Below are positions 1 through 22,497 of a stretch of DNA of 60,000 bases, in pieces. The notes beneath the pieces are model-generated. The model saw nothing but the letters and a program-made list of their open reading frames with translations, was not told the origin of the DNA and did not search any database. Within the stretch, counting starts at the first letter, position 1; every line of letters begins with the position of its first letter. A program made the translations under genes and the position numbers. Source of the DNA: Membranipora membranacea (lineage: Eukaryota; Bryozoa; Gymnolaemata; Cheilostomatida; Membraniporidae); assembly GCA_914767715.1 (NCBI GenBank), contig OU612073.1, forward strand, positions 10,976,001 to 11,036,000, read 5' to 3'.

Positions 1-79
1 ATTGCCTGAAGCTTGTACATGAAACTTTTGTGCAACAGCCTATTATCTCTACCAACAAGTTCAGCATAGCTCTGCTCAC

Positions 80-675
80 CTAAATGATCAGGATGGTAGT
101 GAGTAATTATAATCATCGTAATGGACGATTCAGTTTCGGCCATCACATTCTTTAATAAACTTTGAAATTCAGGGAAGCTGAATTTACAGAAGGGTATTCA
201 TAAAAAAGAAGCATCACATTACCCAATCCAACAGATCAGCTTGTGTTATTTAAAAGATTTACAATTCTGTGTCGTTAACACAATTAAGTACATATAGCGT
301 TATCACAGCGGCCAAAACAACAAAATTGTGGCCACTTTGAATAATGCTAAGTATGTGTATAATTTCAACAATTTTAAAATACAGTATTGAGTCCAGTGCC
401 CTTGTTTTAGCATTCATGAGCCAGAACAATGATAAATATAATTCAATAACAGCACTACAATTAACACAAAACAAGCAATGTTATTAATAATGGAATTTAG
501 TATCAGGTACATACTCGCTTTGTCCAGTATCGATGAGAATTCTTTCTTTTCCTGTACCGACTAGATATGAGTTAGTGCCAAGAAGAGTCATAGGACTGGG
601 ATTACATCCTAGCAGCGTTATAACTCTGTTTGATAAATAGCGAATATTTGCGAGGGGCGTTAGTTTTTGGCTCAT
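80..675 (-). CDS. LACTB2: LACTB2-like metallo-beta-lactamase-fold protein, second tandem copy (partial, 5' exons only)
   Basis: Two exons are visible: exon 1 at 515-675 (161 nt, starts ATG) and exon 2 at 80-177 (98 nt). Both have the same length, phase and splice sites as exons 1 and 2 of the complete copy at 1725-5365. Exon 1 encodes the N-terminal strand region with [20 protein letters not shown]; exon 2 carries the metal-binding HxHxDH motif as THYHPDHL, where the other copy has THYHHDHL, so the metal-binding His/Asp residues are kept. The rest of the gene would lie left of position 1. LACTB2 is known as a mitochondrial endoribonuclease of the metallo-beta-lactamase fold. Intron 1 is also recognisably similar to that of the full copy, so the duplication covers non-coding DNA. 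Whether the copy is complete cannot be judged here. Only simple substitutions are seen, with no stop or frameshift. Confidence 0.85.
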
Positions 676-1724
676 ATCTACGCCAATAGTGTAAGACTCA
701 ATTCTATCAGCAAAGAACCGTGACAGGTTAGTTGAGAATCAGTCTAATTCAATATGCCAACCACATGGACTACTATTTTGATAACATGTGTCATATATAA
801 TCTCTTGCGTGTCATATAGCACAGAACTTCCATTAAATAATAATTTTTAATATTTTATTGTGCTTTATTGGTTTTAGTTTTTCTAGCTACAAAAAGTAAC
901 TGTGCAATTTCCCTTTTTCATTATGATAAAACATTGACTATGTAGTAATGTTTGACTATCAAATTGAATTGCAATTATGAACCCACATTTTGATCTTACT
1001 ACCAAAGTTGACTTAAATAATATGCACCTTGCCAAGTTTTCAGCTTCAAAACTAGCAACAGCGTGTTGCAATTTGCAGCCATTCTGTTACAAGGTACAGA
1101 CTTATTTCTAGAAAATTAAGCTTGAGCATTCTAAATCAATATGATTCTGTATGGTTTGTAGCTCATTAACTGACAAAGATACTAAGGCTTATCATGAAAT
1201 TATACATAAAACATATATCAAGCCCTAGCATATGTATATATATTTGGATTATTTTCTCGCAACAAGTCCCATCAATATATACGAAAAATAAAGTTTTGGC
1301 ACAAAAAGGTTTTTTTTGCTCTTATGGTACTATCTATCTGTCTTGGCACCATAACGGGCGTTGCTTCTAAAATTGATTGCAAAATTATAGAAGTAAATCT
1401 AATCACAGAAAATAAGAAATATGCTTTTAGCTCCCGGAGCTTCCCATAACCTGATATGACACTGCAGAAACTGTTCACTTTGTGGTGGGGGCGGGATATA
1501 TTTTAGAAGTTGTATATCAAGGCGCCTTAATACCCAACATTTGAAATATCACTCTGTCACCATAAGAAACAAATTTAAATTAACAGGAAGAGGAATGTGA
1601 TTTGTCAGTATCTCAGCACAACAAAATGTGCAGTTATTTGAAAGAATATATCCTATAGCTTCAAAAAAGAACTTATGGGTTCCGATCACATAGGGTTATA
1701 TTAAGTGTTATACCCAGATGTATG
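676..1724. other. Intergenic spacer between the two LACTB2 copies
   Basis: No gene was found. This stretch is the 5' flank of the left LACTB2 copy and the 3' flank of the complete copy, both on the minus strand. About 30 bp next to the left copy's ATG, including GTAAGACTCAATTC, match the sequence upstream of the other copy's ATG. The duplicated block therefore includes the immediate 5' flank. Confidence 0.6.
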
Positions 1725-4700
1725 CTATGCCTTCATGCTCCAAACTGTCTCATGTTGTTTATTATCCTCCTCTGGTCCACAGGATATCCTTCCTTCTTGT
1801 TGCAACTTGTGAAGATGTAGTACTATCCCTTCAGCAGCTTTTATGTGCAGTGACACAGGATAGGCTTTGTAAAGCACCTAAAATAGATTAATAATATGAG
1901 ACATAATAAAAAAAACATGTAAAATTAACACTAGATCTTATCGATCCACTATATCTTCATGAGGCCTAACCAAGCTGTTGTGCAGCACCAGTATAAGCTC
2001 TTCGAACAAGATCGCAAAAACCAACAGAAATTGATTACGACACATGTAAATCCAACTTGCGCGCTCGCCAGACAAATACCAGCCTAAGTTGTCTGCATCG
2101 CACTCAGTTGTTATTGTAAAGCAAGAACTGATGACACGTAAAGTGCATTCTTGGTTTTGAAGAATTTATACTGGCATTTGTGTAATAGCTTATACTCATA
2201 TTTTACTACCAATCTTATTCGATATACTTTGATATGATAATCTTATTCAATATACTTATACCAAGGATTAACAGCTGTTACTCTTTGCTTATACACAACA
2301 ACTTTACTACCAATCGCCATTCTTGCAAATTCCAATCATATTAATAAATCCTAGTTATACATTGTTTGGCCACTAGTGCTTTTAACTTTAGCCAGATAAG
2401 TCTTCAATATTATGAATGGATTAGTACAATAATGGAGTTATGTCCTTAATATCAAAGAGTGGATAACTCCAACCACTTATGCTTCACCTCTAGTTGGTTT
2501 TTAGCTATGCTTTATATCCAGACATTCACATGGCAATCAATTAATTTAAATCTGATATCATGTATATCTGAACCTTGAGGCAAAAGCACATCAAACATAT
2601 TTTGGCTAAATAATGTGTTGATCCTGTGCATCAACATTTTTTATACCAGCAATCACTGTGGGTTTTTCGCAAATTGTCACCATCTTAGAAATAGAGATAA
2701 GTGTGATCCCCTAGCAGACTGTGTATTGTTACCATAGAGTCATTGTATACCTCTTATGGTTCATGAGCTCCAATGGCTCATTTTAAATAATTGGTGTCAC
2801 TTTTGCTTGTTTCACCATATCCATTATACTTCGGGAAACTGACATGTGCACCATCATCATTCATCAATAACACATTAGTTGGTCATAGTATCTATATAGT
2901 CTAGAGTTTATAAAAACTCTATGAGTGTTACCATAGACGTGATATAGACATAGATATGATTGCTACCTTGACATGATATAGACATAGACAGAGATATGAA
3001 TGTTACCTTGACGATACTAGAGGCTGACTGAGGTCCAGCCTGGAGTAGATCTATCACCTGGTTCTCTCTGTCCTGTCTGTGTTTGATATAAAATCCTACA
3101 TGTGTATCCGGGTCTGTCACCACCGGCCCTAAATAATAAATACACATTGATAATAAATAATAGACTAAATAATAAATAACAATTTTTTAACGAATTCACC
3201 AGATGCATTACGATATTTGTTTTATGAACGGCCTTATGTGTCATTTATGACTTGATCAGCACATAATGACTGCCTCATGATGGGAGCAAAGCGGGGCAAT
3301 TTCGAAACACTTTTGCATGCTGTCTTGGCTACGAGAAGAGTTTGTGGGAGTTTGCTGAACCATACATTTCTCTGCTTCTCAATGACAGGAGCACACAAAT
3401 ACCTTTTTTTGTGTCACATTACATTTTGGAATTATTCCTTTTATTCATTTAAAAACTACTCCGTGGTCTCTGCGAGAGTTTCAATAATACATCTTGTCAG
3501 TAATACTTACCATGACCAGGATAGATGACTTGGGGGTTCATGTTTTTGATTTCTTGTAGTGACTTCATATACTGTGACAGATTAGTGAAAACAGTTGTAC
3601 CTTCGCCTAAATGAATACGAAAGGTGTAAAATACAATTCGGAAGATTAAAATATTCTGGTGATTGCTTTATGCTGCTAGCAGGTAATTGACATAGTTCAT
3701 ATACCCTAGTAGATAATAGTAGTCACCGGTGGAATTTTTTGCCATCTCACACCAACTTGAGATCATACTATTTATGGCTAGCTTATATTTACTCTGCCTC
3801 AAGTAACTATAATCTTAGCAAGAAAAACTTGTTTTAAGCTCTCATTGAGTCACACAAGCTGTTCTCTTCTAAAACAGCTAGACTATGTACAGTGTTTAGT
3901 AATACGTCAACCTTACCTAGAACAGAATCAGCAGAGAAAATAGCTTGTTCTTCTTCTAACCATACTACCATATGATCGTCACAGTGTCCAGGGTTATAAT
4001 GTGCTGTCAATGTAGCCCCCTCAACCTGTAAAATGTACGATAGATGAGATGATACTGGAGTTCAAGAAGCAATGACGCTACATGCACTGCAAATTGAACT
4101 TATTAAAGGGAGTTGATAGATTAAGCGCTTAAAATGTGCCAGGATAGATGGAAGTGGAATTTCATTATCAACCACCTAGTTGATAATGAAGTGCTACTAC
4201 CAGCAACCCCGGCACAGTTTAAGTGAGAGTTAATGGTATAATGATGAGCCTGTTATAGGAAATGTTGCGCATTTATAATAAAATTCAACATTTCTACCCT
4301 ATTAATATCTATAGCATACAGTCTGTGAAAGTATAGCTCGTAGTTTCAACACGTCTCAACTAACTTACAGAGAAAACAGTTTTGTGATTTATATACTCTA
4401 AAGAAAGCTCCTCAGCCAATTTGCTAGGCTCCAACTTTTCCTTAAGCCCAGGTGAGACAAAATCAAACTTGTAGGCCGGAATTCTGTGGTTGCAAAGTTT
4501 CCTAACATCAGATAAACCGCCTGAAAGTGAAAAGGATACTCTTTTAAATTCCAAAAATACAGGATTTTCGAAGTTGCATATATTTGCTCTGGCTTGCATC
4601 AATTGTGCTGCAAGCGAATCGGATAAACTTTACCTACTGAACCAATACTTTGCCAGAGTTATGTATCTCGGATGTTAATCAGTGTTCATTATTCAAAATG

Positions 4701-5365
4701 AAAATGAAACATCAAATTGTATCCAAATAATGCACTGATCAGGATATTTCTGCTCTGGTGTTGTTGAATTGGTTGCATAGTAGCCTGACGCTTACTAGTT
4801 TGACATTTTTCTGTATCGGTCCATTTTCTCTACCTACAAGTGCAGCATAGTGGCTCACCTAAATGATCATGATGATAATGTGTAATTATAATCTTTGTGA
4901 TAGATGATTTAGTTTCTGCCAACACTTTCTTCAATAACTTTTGAAATTCGGGGAAGCTGAAATTATAGAAGGGTATTCATATAATAGACACATAACATTA
5001 CCCATTACCACAGATCAGCTTGTGTTACCTGAGCGACTTGTAATTCTGTGTCGTTTACATAATTGAGAACTAGTGTGAGGTCAACAATTTTAAAATACAG
5101 TGCTGAGTCCTGTGCCCTTGTCTTAGCATCCATTGATGTGGTACAATATTAAACATAATTCAAAAATACCGAACAGGGAATGGAATTTGGTATCAGATAC
5201 ATACTCGCTTTGTCCAGTATCAATGAGAATTCTTTCTTTTCCTGTACCGACTAGATATGAGTTAGTGCCAAGGAGAGTCATGGGACTGGGATTACATCCT
5301 AGCAGCGCTATAACTCTGTTTGATAAATAGCGAATATTCGCGAGGGGTGTTAGTTTTTGGCTCAT
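1725..5365 (-). CDS. LACTB2: LACTB2, metallo-beta-lactamase-fold endoribonuclease (complete, 7 exons)
   Basis: Exons in transcript order: 5205-5365, 4859-4956, 4369-4520, 3917-4025, 3511-3606, 3007-3128, 1725-1877. Phases all agree and give 296 aa (human LACTB2 is 288 aa). Visible motifs are [10 protein letters not shown] with LIDTG near the N-terminus, the HxHxDH metal motif as THYHHDHL (exon 2), PGHCDDHM (third metal site, exon 4), SADSVLG (metal-bridging Asp, exon 4) and YPGHG (last metal His, exon 5). The C-terminal winged-helix-like tail with the HLHKLQQEG signature is in exons 6 and 7. In known animals the protein is a mitochondrial single-strand RNA endonuclease. It lies divergently from ATE1, with about 1.6 kb between the start codons. 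The start is chosen because the ATG precedes the conserved first strand at the family's usual distance. The gene is a tandem duplicate of the copy at the left edge. Confidence 0.93.
4120..4232. repeat. Short foldback element in LACTB2 intron 3
   Basis: Two imperfect inverted arms of about 45 bp meet around ATTATCAACC / TAGTTGATAAT, with GTGCTACTACC and CAACCCCGGCAC on the right arm matched by complementary sequence on the left. The same arm sequence recurs in the transporter intron (37512-37642) and as relics at 42740-42780 and near 45258. It is therefore a dispersed non-autonomous family, probably a MITE-like foldback. Confidence 0.65.
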
Positions 5366-5529
5366 ATCTCATTCAGATAAGTAAGACTCAATTCAGTGCT
5401 AAAATGAAAAATGTATTCAGTTGGATGTTTGCATATTTTTGAAGCAGTAATATGTAAACGATCAAAATGGACATGGGCAAATGATGCACGCTTGTAACTC
5501 TAGATGCCTATGCCGCCACCCCAGAGGGA

Positions 5530-5760
5530 ACAAACTTGTTCTAGGATAGCCCAGTGTTAGGGGCGGCTGATTTGGGATCATAAGGTCTTGGGTTCGAGCC
5601 CCACCGGGTGCACTGTTTGTCTAGTACTACCTGACTTAGCTGTCGCAGACTTCTCACCCTAGCCGACCTGGATCGATTAATTGATTATGTGTTTGTCATA
5701 TGTATTGCCGGTACCTTAAAAAATATGAAGTGCGAAGTGGGCGATCATCCTCAAAAGAAA
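5530..5760 (+). mobile_element. tRNA-derived SINE
   Basis: There is a polymerase III type internal promoter: A-box-like TAGCCCAGTGTTAGGG near 5553 and B box GGTTCGAGCCC near 5588, about 35 bp apart as in tRNA. The flanking stems do not pair as a real tRNA acceptor or T stem, so this is a SINE head and not a functional tRNA gene. The body seems to run to an A-rich end near 5760 (CTCAAAAGAAAAAC). I could not define target-site duplications, so both ends are approximate. Confidence 0.6.
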
Positions 5761-6367
5761 AACTATACTCAGTCAGGTAATAATACATCCTGATAATGAT
5801 AGTGCACCAGCTGGTGTGTGAACCTAAATAGTTATCTGTGTGTACACCCAACCAAGGAGTAAAAGATCAAAGGAGTCTTCTACTCCTTGATCCAACCAAG
5901 GAGTACTCCTTGATCCAACCAACCAACTTGTACAAAATCATAGCAGGTGAGTAGGATCACTGATCTGACATAATTATGTAACATCCTTTAAGTGGATTTT
6001 CTTCTAAGTTCAGTGGTCAGAAAAACATAATGTATTGAGTTGCGGAGAGGTCTAGCCTGGGCAGACGGCAGCCTGCCCAGGCGAGATTGGTGCCTCTTGT
6101 AACAGTAAAGTAAGCAGCAAGCACATAAAAAGATGATATACACTTAGATAGCCCACAAGTGACAAGAGTGAGACCTGAATGCATATCTACACATCTTGGC
6201 GTCCTAGATACAATCCAGCCCCTTCTAATATTCTCTTTCCTTCAGTATGTCATTTAGTATGGCTGAGATGCTATCATCACTTGTAAGTCCCCCCCTCACC
6301 ATCCAAGGGTCCTTCACACCGGAAATGAGGCTTTGCTGAAAACACACTGCTAATAATCATAGGCGTT

Positions 6368-6731
6368 CATTCCGCGCATGCTCAGCTCTGGGCATGAGCT
6401 GATCTCTGCAAAATTGGGCCTCGGAATTCCGAAGCCATCTGATTGGCTACCTGCTCTGGTGGCACACTCACAAATGCGTGCGGAATTGTTAGAAAGAGTT
6501 ATCTTCTATTGTCACTATTAGCCAAAGTTGACTGGCAATTTATGCAGGGGGTGTACTATCTCCCCAGACCAAAATTGCAATTAGAACCCAGACTAAACTC
6601 ATTGTTCTTGCACATGCGCAAATTCAAGTCACGCATGATACATACTTAGCCTTACGACATTCTCTTTGTGGTAATGATAGCCTAGTTTATCAGTGATCTA
6701 CATGCCCAGTCAGATCACGAGAGTCAGTATG
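6368..6731 (+). mobile_element. 364-bp non-autonomous DNA transposon, copy 1
   Basis: The element begins CATTCCGCGCATGC and ends GAGTCAGTATG. It is flanked by a perfect 9-bp direct repeat, ATAGGCGTT, at 6359-6367 and 6732-6740. A second copy of exactly the same length lies inverted at 17464-17827 with its own, different 9-bp duplication. Terminal similarity is limited to about 7 bp (CATTCYG against CATACTG). Nine-base duplications suggest a Mutator-like or similar transposase, but that is inference. A 68-codon open frame (6443-6649) survives in both copies, with no recognisable domain. Confidence 0.85.
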
Positions 6732-7000
6732 ATAGGCGTTAAGAACAAGTGTATCGCAATTATATGCGTGCAATGTTGCACTTCAACACTATAAAGCCTA
6801 AGATCAATGAATGACTAAATATGTTTGAGACGTAAATATCGCCCGAGTAAACCAGGTTGAAATCATAGGAACTGGATCTATACAAATCTATTGCAAAATA
6901 GTTTCTCAGCAAAGTAGTAGTAGCAGTGCTTTTCTTTCCAAACATTAATATCTTGCATGCAACTTTCAGATGATTAAACTGAAGACTGAGTGCATTGAAA

Positions 7001-18389
<11,389 letters not shown>

Positions 18390-19628
18390 AATAATTTTTC
18401 AGGGTGACTCAACTTGATGAACTAAACTATAAGCCATCTAAGCTGGCCTTGCTAGTTTTTACTGATATCCCAGATATCTGCCCCTTCTGGGGGGCCGTCA
18501 GGCGGGGTCAAGAGTTTGGGGGCTCAGACTATCCCAGATATGGCACAAGCTGCGTAATATCATAATCATTACATACTTCTCATATTTTTACAAACCTGTA
18601 TGTCCATGCAAGATTATTGTACAATGCGGTGGTATTTTTTGTTGCTTCAGTGAATGGATTACCTTTACTCTTTCATTGTAATTGCCCTATATTTTTGCAT
18701 AGCAGAGGCTCTGCGGTGCAGTCACTTGTAGTAGAGAAGTTAAATCTTTGATCCATCCAGCACATCTGTTATTTTTTTGTCATCTCATATTCTTACTTTA
18801 TCTCAGACACAGCTCCCATTCTCTCTAATATCTCAATAGTGAAATATATATGTAATGCATTGACAATGCATTGGTTGAATGCATTTAAACTGCATTAGAT
18901 GGAAAGCATTCATTAAATGCATTATTATAATGCATTTATTGAAGTGCTCTAGGAAATGCATATAGTAGCGTTATCTTAAAAGATGCAGTTTCTATGCTGT
19001 GAAACTGCTCATATAGAGGGTCATTTATATTACTGTTGCTGTTGCAATACTTTGAGTGCCATTTTTATTTCTCTTTCTACTCTTTCTTCATCATGATATA
19101 AACAAACTATATATGAGTGTATGGATGTGATTCGAAATATTTTTGTCTTGATGGTTTTCGTTGATTGATTTAGCTGCTAAATAAATTTATAAACTAGAAT
19201 ACAGTTCATGAAGTAGTCTGTTTAGTATTAATCAGTTGAATATGTAGACCAGTATATATGGAACCAAATCGTTGTGTATCTACAAAACAGCTGGTAATTC
19301 TCACGATTTGGAACTGGGTAAACACACTTCCGATTCTTTGACGCTTGCAGGGTAATAATTATCTGTCATTTTCTTCTGCCATCTAGCTAGCTGAATTAGG
19401 TGAGCTCGTATTCTGTTTCTGTTTTTTTATTGTCGCCATAGCCAAGTCCCATGGGTTTTGGCTATGATTGTCAACCTCACATTAATGTTCTTTTCAAGAC
19501 TTTCTTCTAAATAACAGACAAAGGAGAGATCTATTCAACTTGAAGTCTAGAGACCTATGGTCAGCTTTGCTCCAGACAAACTCCTTGCATAAATCTATCT
19601 GTTTTACACTCAAATATTAAAGAACAAG
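18390..19628. other. Intergenic region ATE1 to secreted-protein gene, with a TGCATT-rich block
   Basis: No gene was found. Between about 18852 and 18962 the motif TGCATT or its complement AATGCA occurs about ten times in 110 bp, irregularly spaced, giving a palindrome-rich block. The remainder is plain AT-rich DNA that must include the 3' end of ATE1 and the promoter of the gene at 19629. Confidence 0.5.
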
Positions 19629-20846
19629 ATGCTGAGAGCCCTGGTATTCCTGAGTGCCATGGTGTATACCACCTACGGATTCAGTCGTAATGCTATCAAC
19701 CTTGGTCTGGTTAGTGAGAAGTACCCTGTAGAGTTCTGGGATACGCTTGCTAACATGACAGATGCTGATCTTAGTCCTCCATTCCTAAGGATAGTACTTC
19801 GTCTGGACAGGACCAGAGCAGGAGATGAGTAAGTATACCATACATAAGAGATGAGAAGGCTTCACCGTCAACATAGATGAAATTGACCTGATCTGAAGGG
19901 AAATTTTCTATTGGCCCACCCCTTAAAGATGGTTTCTGATTGGAATGGACATTCATGATAGTTAACTGCTCGGTAAAACTTCAGTACCAAGGCTCAATAA
20001 CAACAGTTCAAACAACTGTAATACAAGCTATAAAAGATATCAAAACACCTTTGAAAATCGCTTTACTCCACGGTTTGTTACTTCACATCATCACTCAAAA
20101 GGTTCATGTGTAATATTTTCCTGATCAAACTGTTATCTCACTGGATTTCATCTATATCATTGATGTATATGTCAAGATTCTATTCCTCCTTTTATAGTCA
20201 CTGGTGTTGTCACAATGGCCGTACAGATCACGTTAAGAAACCAGTGTACAATAACAGGGGAGAGGTTGTAGCCTGGAATCAGGTTCCCTGTGAAAAAGTT
20301 GGGTGCTGTGACGGATATCTCGAGGTAGCAAATCACTGTCTTGGTGAGTTTCTGTTACTTTATTTCACTTTTTTATTCACTGTTGGTGTGCCAGCGTTTC
20401 AAGTACTGTCCTCAGTCAGAGAAGTCTCTACAACCATTCTCCCTGCTAAAACAGACCAAAAAAAGAAATAAGACCATCATTTATTGTGTGCTCTCTTTCT
20501 GTGAGCAGATAACTTCAGAGTCTATATTTGTAATTTATTTATCTAATTGTCAAACTGCTTTGAGTTGTCCACCTCTCGGCTTAGTCTCCTTCGTGACATG
20601 GAAACACGTTGATGATGATGGCAAGAATTGCAATTGGTAGAGTGAAAACTATCTAAGAACATAGTCTTGAATTGCCCTATTATTATTTCATGATGTTAAC
20701 CCCATGTACTATTTTGACGCGTTTTAGACAAGAAGGGTCAATCAAACCTATTGGGTGCCCTGGACATCGCCAGAGACAGACTCGGAGCTCAGGATACCGC
20801 TGACCTCATTGCTCTGCTCAAAGACGGAGCTGGATTAATCGGATAA
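19629..20846 (+). CDS. Small secreted six-cysteine protein, unknown family
   Basis: Three exons, 19629-19828, 20198-20343 and 20728-20846, join in phase (2, then 1) to give 154 aa ending in TAA. Residues 1 to about 19 form a signal peptide (MLRALVFLSAMVYTTYGFS), so the product should be secreted. A middle region follows with FWDTLANMTDADLSPPFLRI. The second exon carries all six cysteines after the signal, as WCCHNGR, VPCEKVGCCDGY and NHC; the spacing suggests three disulfides. The C-terminal exon is cysteine-free and helical looking (LLGALDIARDRLG, DTADLIALLKDGAGLIG). I recognise no family. It lies between ATE1 and a secreted carboxypeptidase, both on the same strand. An alternative third exon at about 20389-20469 would also splice in frame, but a 3-exon protein ending at 20846 looks better. 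Confidence 0.75.
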
Positions 20847-20900
20847 ATCGTGATTTGTTGCTCTCACTGCTACATGCTGCTGAACATGTCAGTTGCAACA

Positions 20901-20906
20901 AATAAA
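20901..20906 (+). terminator. Polyadenylation signal AATAAA of the six-cysteine protein gene
   Basis: AATAAA lies 55 nt after the TAA stop at 20844-20846, on the coding strand. This is a reasonable distance for a short 3' UTR. Confidence 0.5.
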
Positions 20907-21210
20907 ACCTTTATATACTCATCTCTGCATGACAGTCATTTCCTATCAGTAATCTTCAAATATGGATCTTTAAACACTTTTCTTACTGATGATAATAATT
21001 GGTTTGTGAGGTACAAGCGCAATGTCAAATTTTAAAATTCGGTTCACTATGAATTCATGAATCCAAATCTACTCCAGATGCATTCAGCTGATCTACATTA
21101 AAATTGATATCCGAGATTTTTCTTTGAATCTTAGTCTGCTTTGTTGAATATGACAGCTCTGATCATTTACATACTAGAATGAAGATAAAGTAAATAAACT
21201 AAAGAAGATT

Positions 21211-21332
21211 TGCCGAAGGGGAGATGGCGCAATCGGTTAGCGTGCTTGCTATTCACTGTCAGGCGATTTAGTTGTGGGTTCTAGCCTCTAGCACCCTCAG
21301 ATGTACACCTCTCCGATAAAGAAAAAGTAGCT
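21211..21332 (+). mobile_element. 122-bp tRNA-derived SINE with 15-bp target duplication
   Basis: It is bounded by a perfect 15-bp direct repeat, AAACTAAAGAAGATT, at 21196-21210 and 21333-21347. Inside are an A box (TGGCGCAATCGGTTAGCG) and a B-box-like GGGTTCTAGCC about 35 bp later, then a short tail ending GATAAAGAAAAAGTAGCT. The long target duplication is typical of LINE-mediated insertion. The sequence differs from the SINE near 5530, so there are at least two families. Confidence 0.82.
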
Positions 21333-22497
21333 AAACTAAAGAAGATTCACCTCGACCAACAACTAACTAAACTCAAACTTATCTGGCGATGGAGTTTCGT
21401 CATGCTTCCCTACCCTATTATGATCATACATGTTATACATTGAGGGTATTAGAGACATAAAGAAGTTGAAAAATAAATAAATAATGATTGTTTCCACCGG
21501 TTTCAGGATCAACCAAAACAGGTACAACAAACTAACTTACTCAACAAGATAGAAACAATAATATTAACAATAAACATAATTTGTGTTTTTGACCTCTCTG
21601 ACATGCTGTTGTTGACCTCTCTGACATGCTGTTGCACTCCTTACCTTACACAATCATTGAGTCTACTACTCTTTCTGCAGGTGAAGACCACTATGTCGCA
21701 AAAATCTCATAGTTCTTAGGCAATCTTACTCGAATAGTGCTAAACTTTTATTATCATTAACTCGAGGTCCCAGGGCTGTATCCATAAGTTTTCGAGTGGT
21801 AGGACCAGGCTGGGTGGGTTTAGGATATTTTTCAAAACGGGAGTCAATTTTTGAAAATTGACAAGCATCTGTTTTTGTAACAATTGAATTCCTACTGTGA
21901 TTGACAATTTAATTTGGTGAACAGGTTGTAGAGAGTGGCAATAGAATACGCCAAAAAAATAAATAATATCAAATTTAAACAGTATCACCCCCTGGATAAC
22001 TAGGATACTTTATATAATATGCAACAATGATAAGGGCGAATGCTTTAGCAGCCTTTTCTGGCAGTTTATTTGTGCTGTTTTTGTCACACCCTGTAAAGCG
22101 TTCAAAATGACAAATCATTGGTAACAAAATAATCGCTATTAGCTCCATTTTTTCTAGCGCCGTTTTGTTGCAGCTGTCACTTTCTTAGCAATAATCATTT
22201 AACAATACATTGAAAATGTCACAATATGATCCTTTTTTTCTATTTGTGAGATATTTTAATTTTTTTGTAGAAATTATTGTGGGAACAACCAGGATTTTTG
22301 TGAAACACATTGTGTTCTGCCTTTGGCAATGCTAGATTTCCGAGGAAGTTTGATAAACACAGACCTTTGACCCGTGATGTCAGATGTGCAGTCTTTTCTT
22401 ATCTATGCAATGAGGTTGGTTGCCTGCTATATATATATATATATGGGTGTAGCGCGTCCCCTTGTATCATATCTGATTAAGGTCTCATCCGTATCCC

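Larger units (their letters stand above)
5366..7000. other. Divergent intergenic region between LACTB2 and ATE1
   Basis: This must hold the promoters of both genes, but I see no convincing core promoter motif. It contains a tRNA-derived SINE (about 5530-5760), a cluster of AAGGAGT/ACTCCTT repeats (5846-5930), a short stem-loop with CCTGGGCAG/CTGCCCAGG arms (about 6056-6081), and a 364-bp transposon (6368-6731) that ends only about 270 bp before the first ATE1 start codon. Confidence 0.6.
20847..22497. other. Intergenic region six-cysteine gene to carboxypeptidase
   Basis: No gene was found. It holds the SINE at 21211-21332, a tandem pair of about 22 bp with GACCTCTCTGACATGCTGTTG (about 21592-21634), and a short (AT)n tract near 22430, about 60 bp before the carboxypeptidase start. 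Confidence 0.5.

Noticed and set aside
5550-5625. Functional tRNA gene
   Set aside because: A and B boxes are present but the acceptor and T stems do not pair, so SINE is the better reading.
20389-20469. Alternative last exon for the six-cysteine protein
   Set aside because: It splices in phase but yields a short tail ending QKKK; the exon at 20728-20846 gives a better coding segment and has a polyadenylation signal after it.
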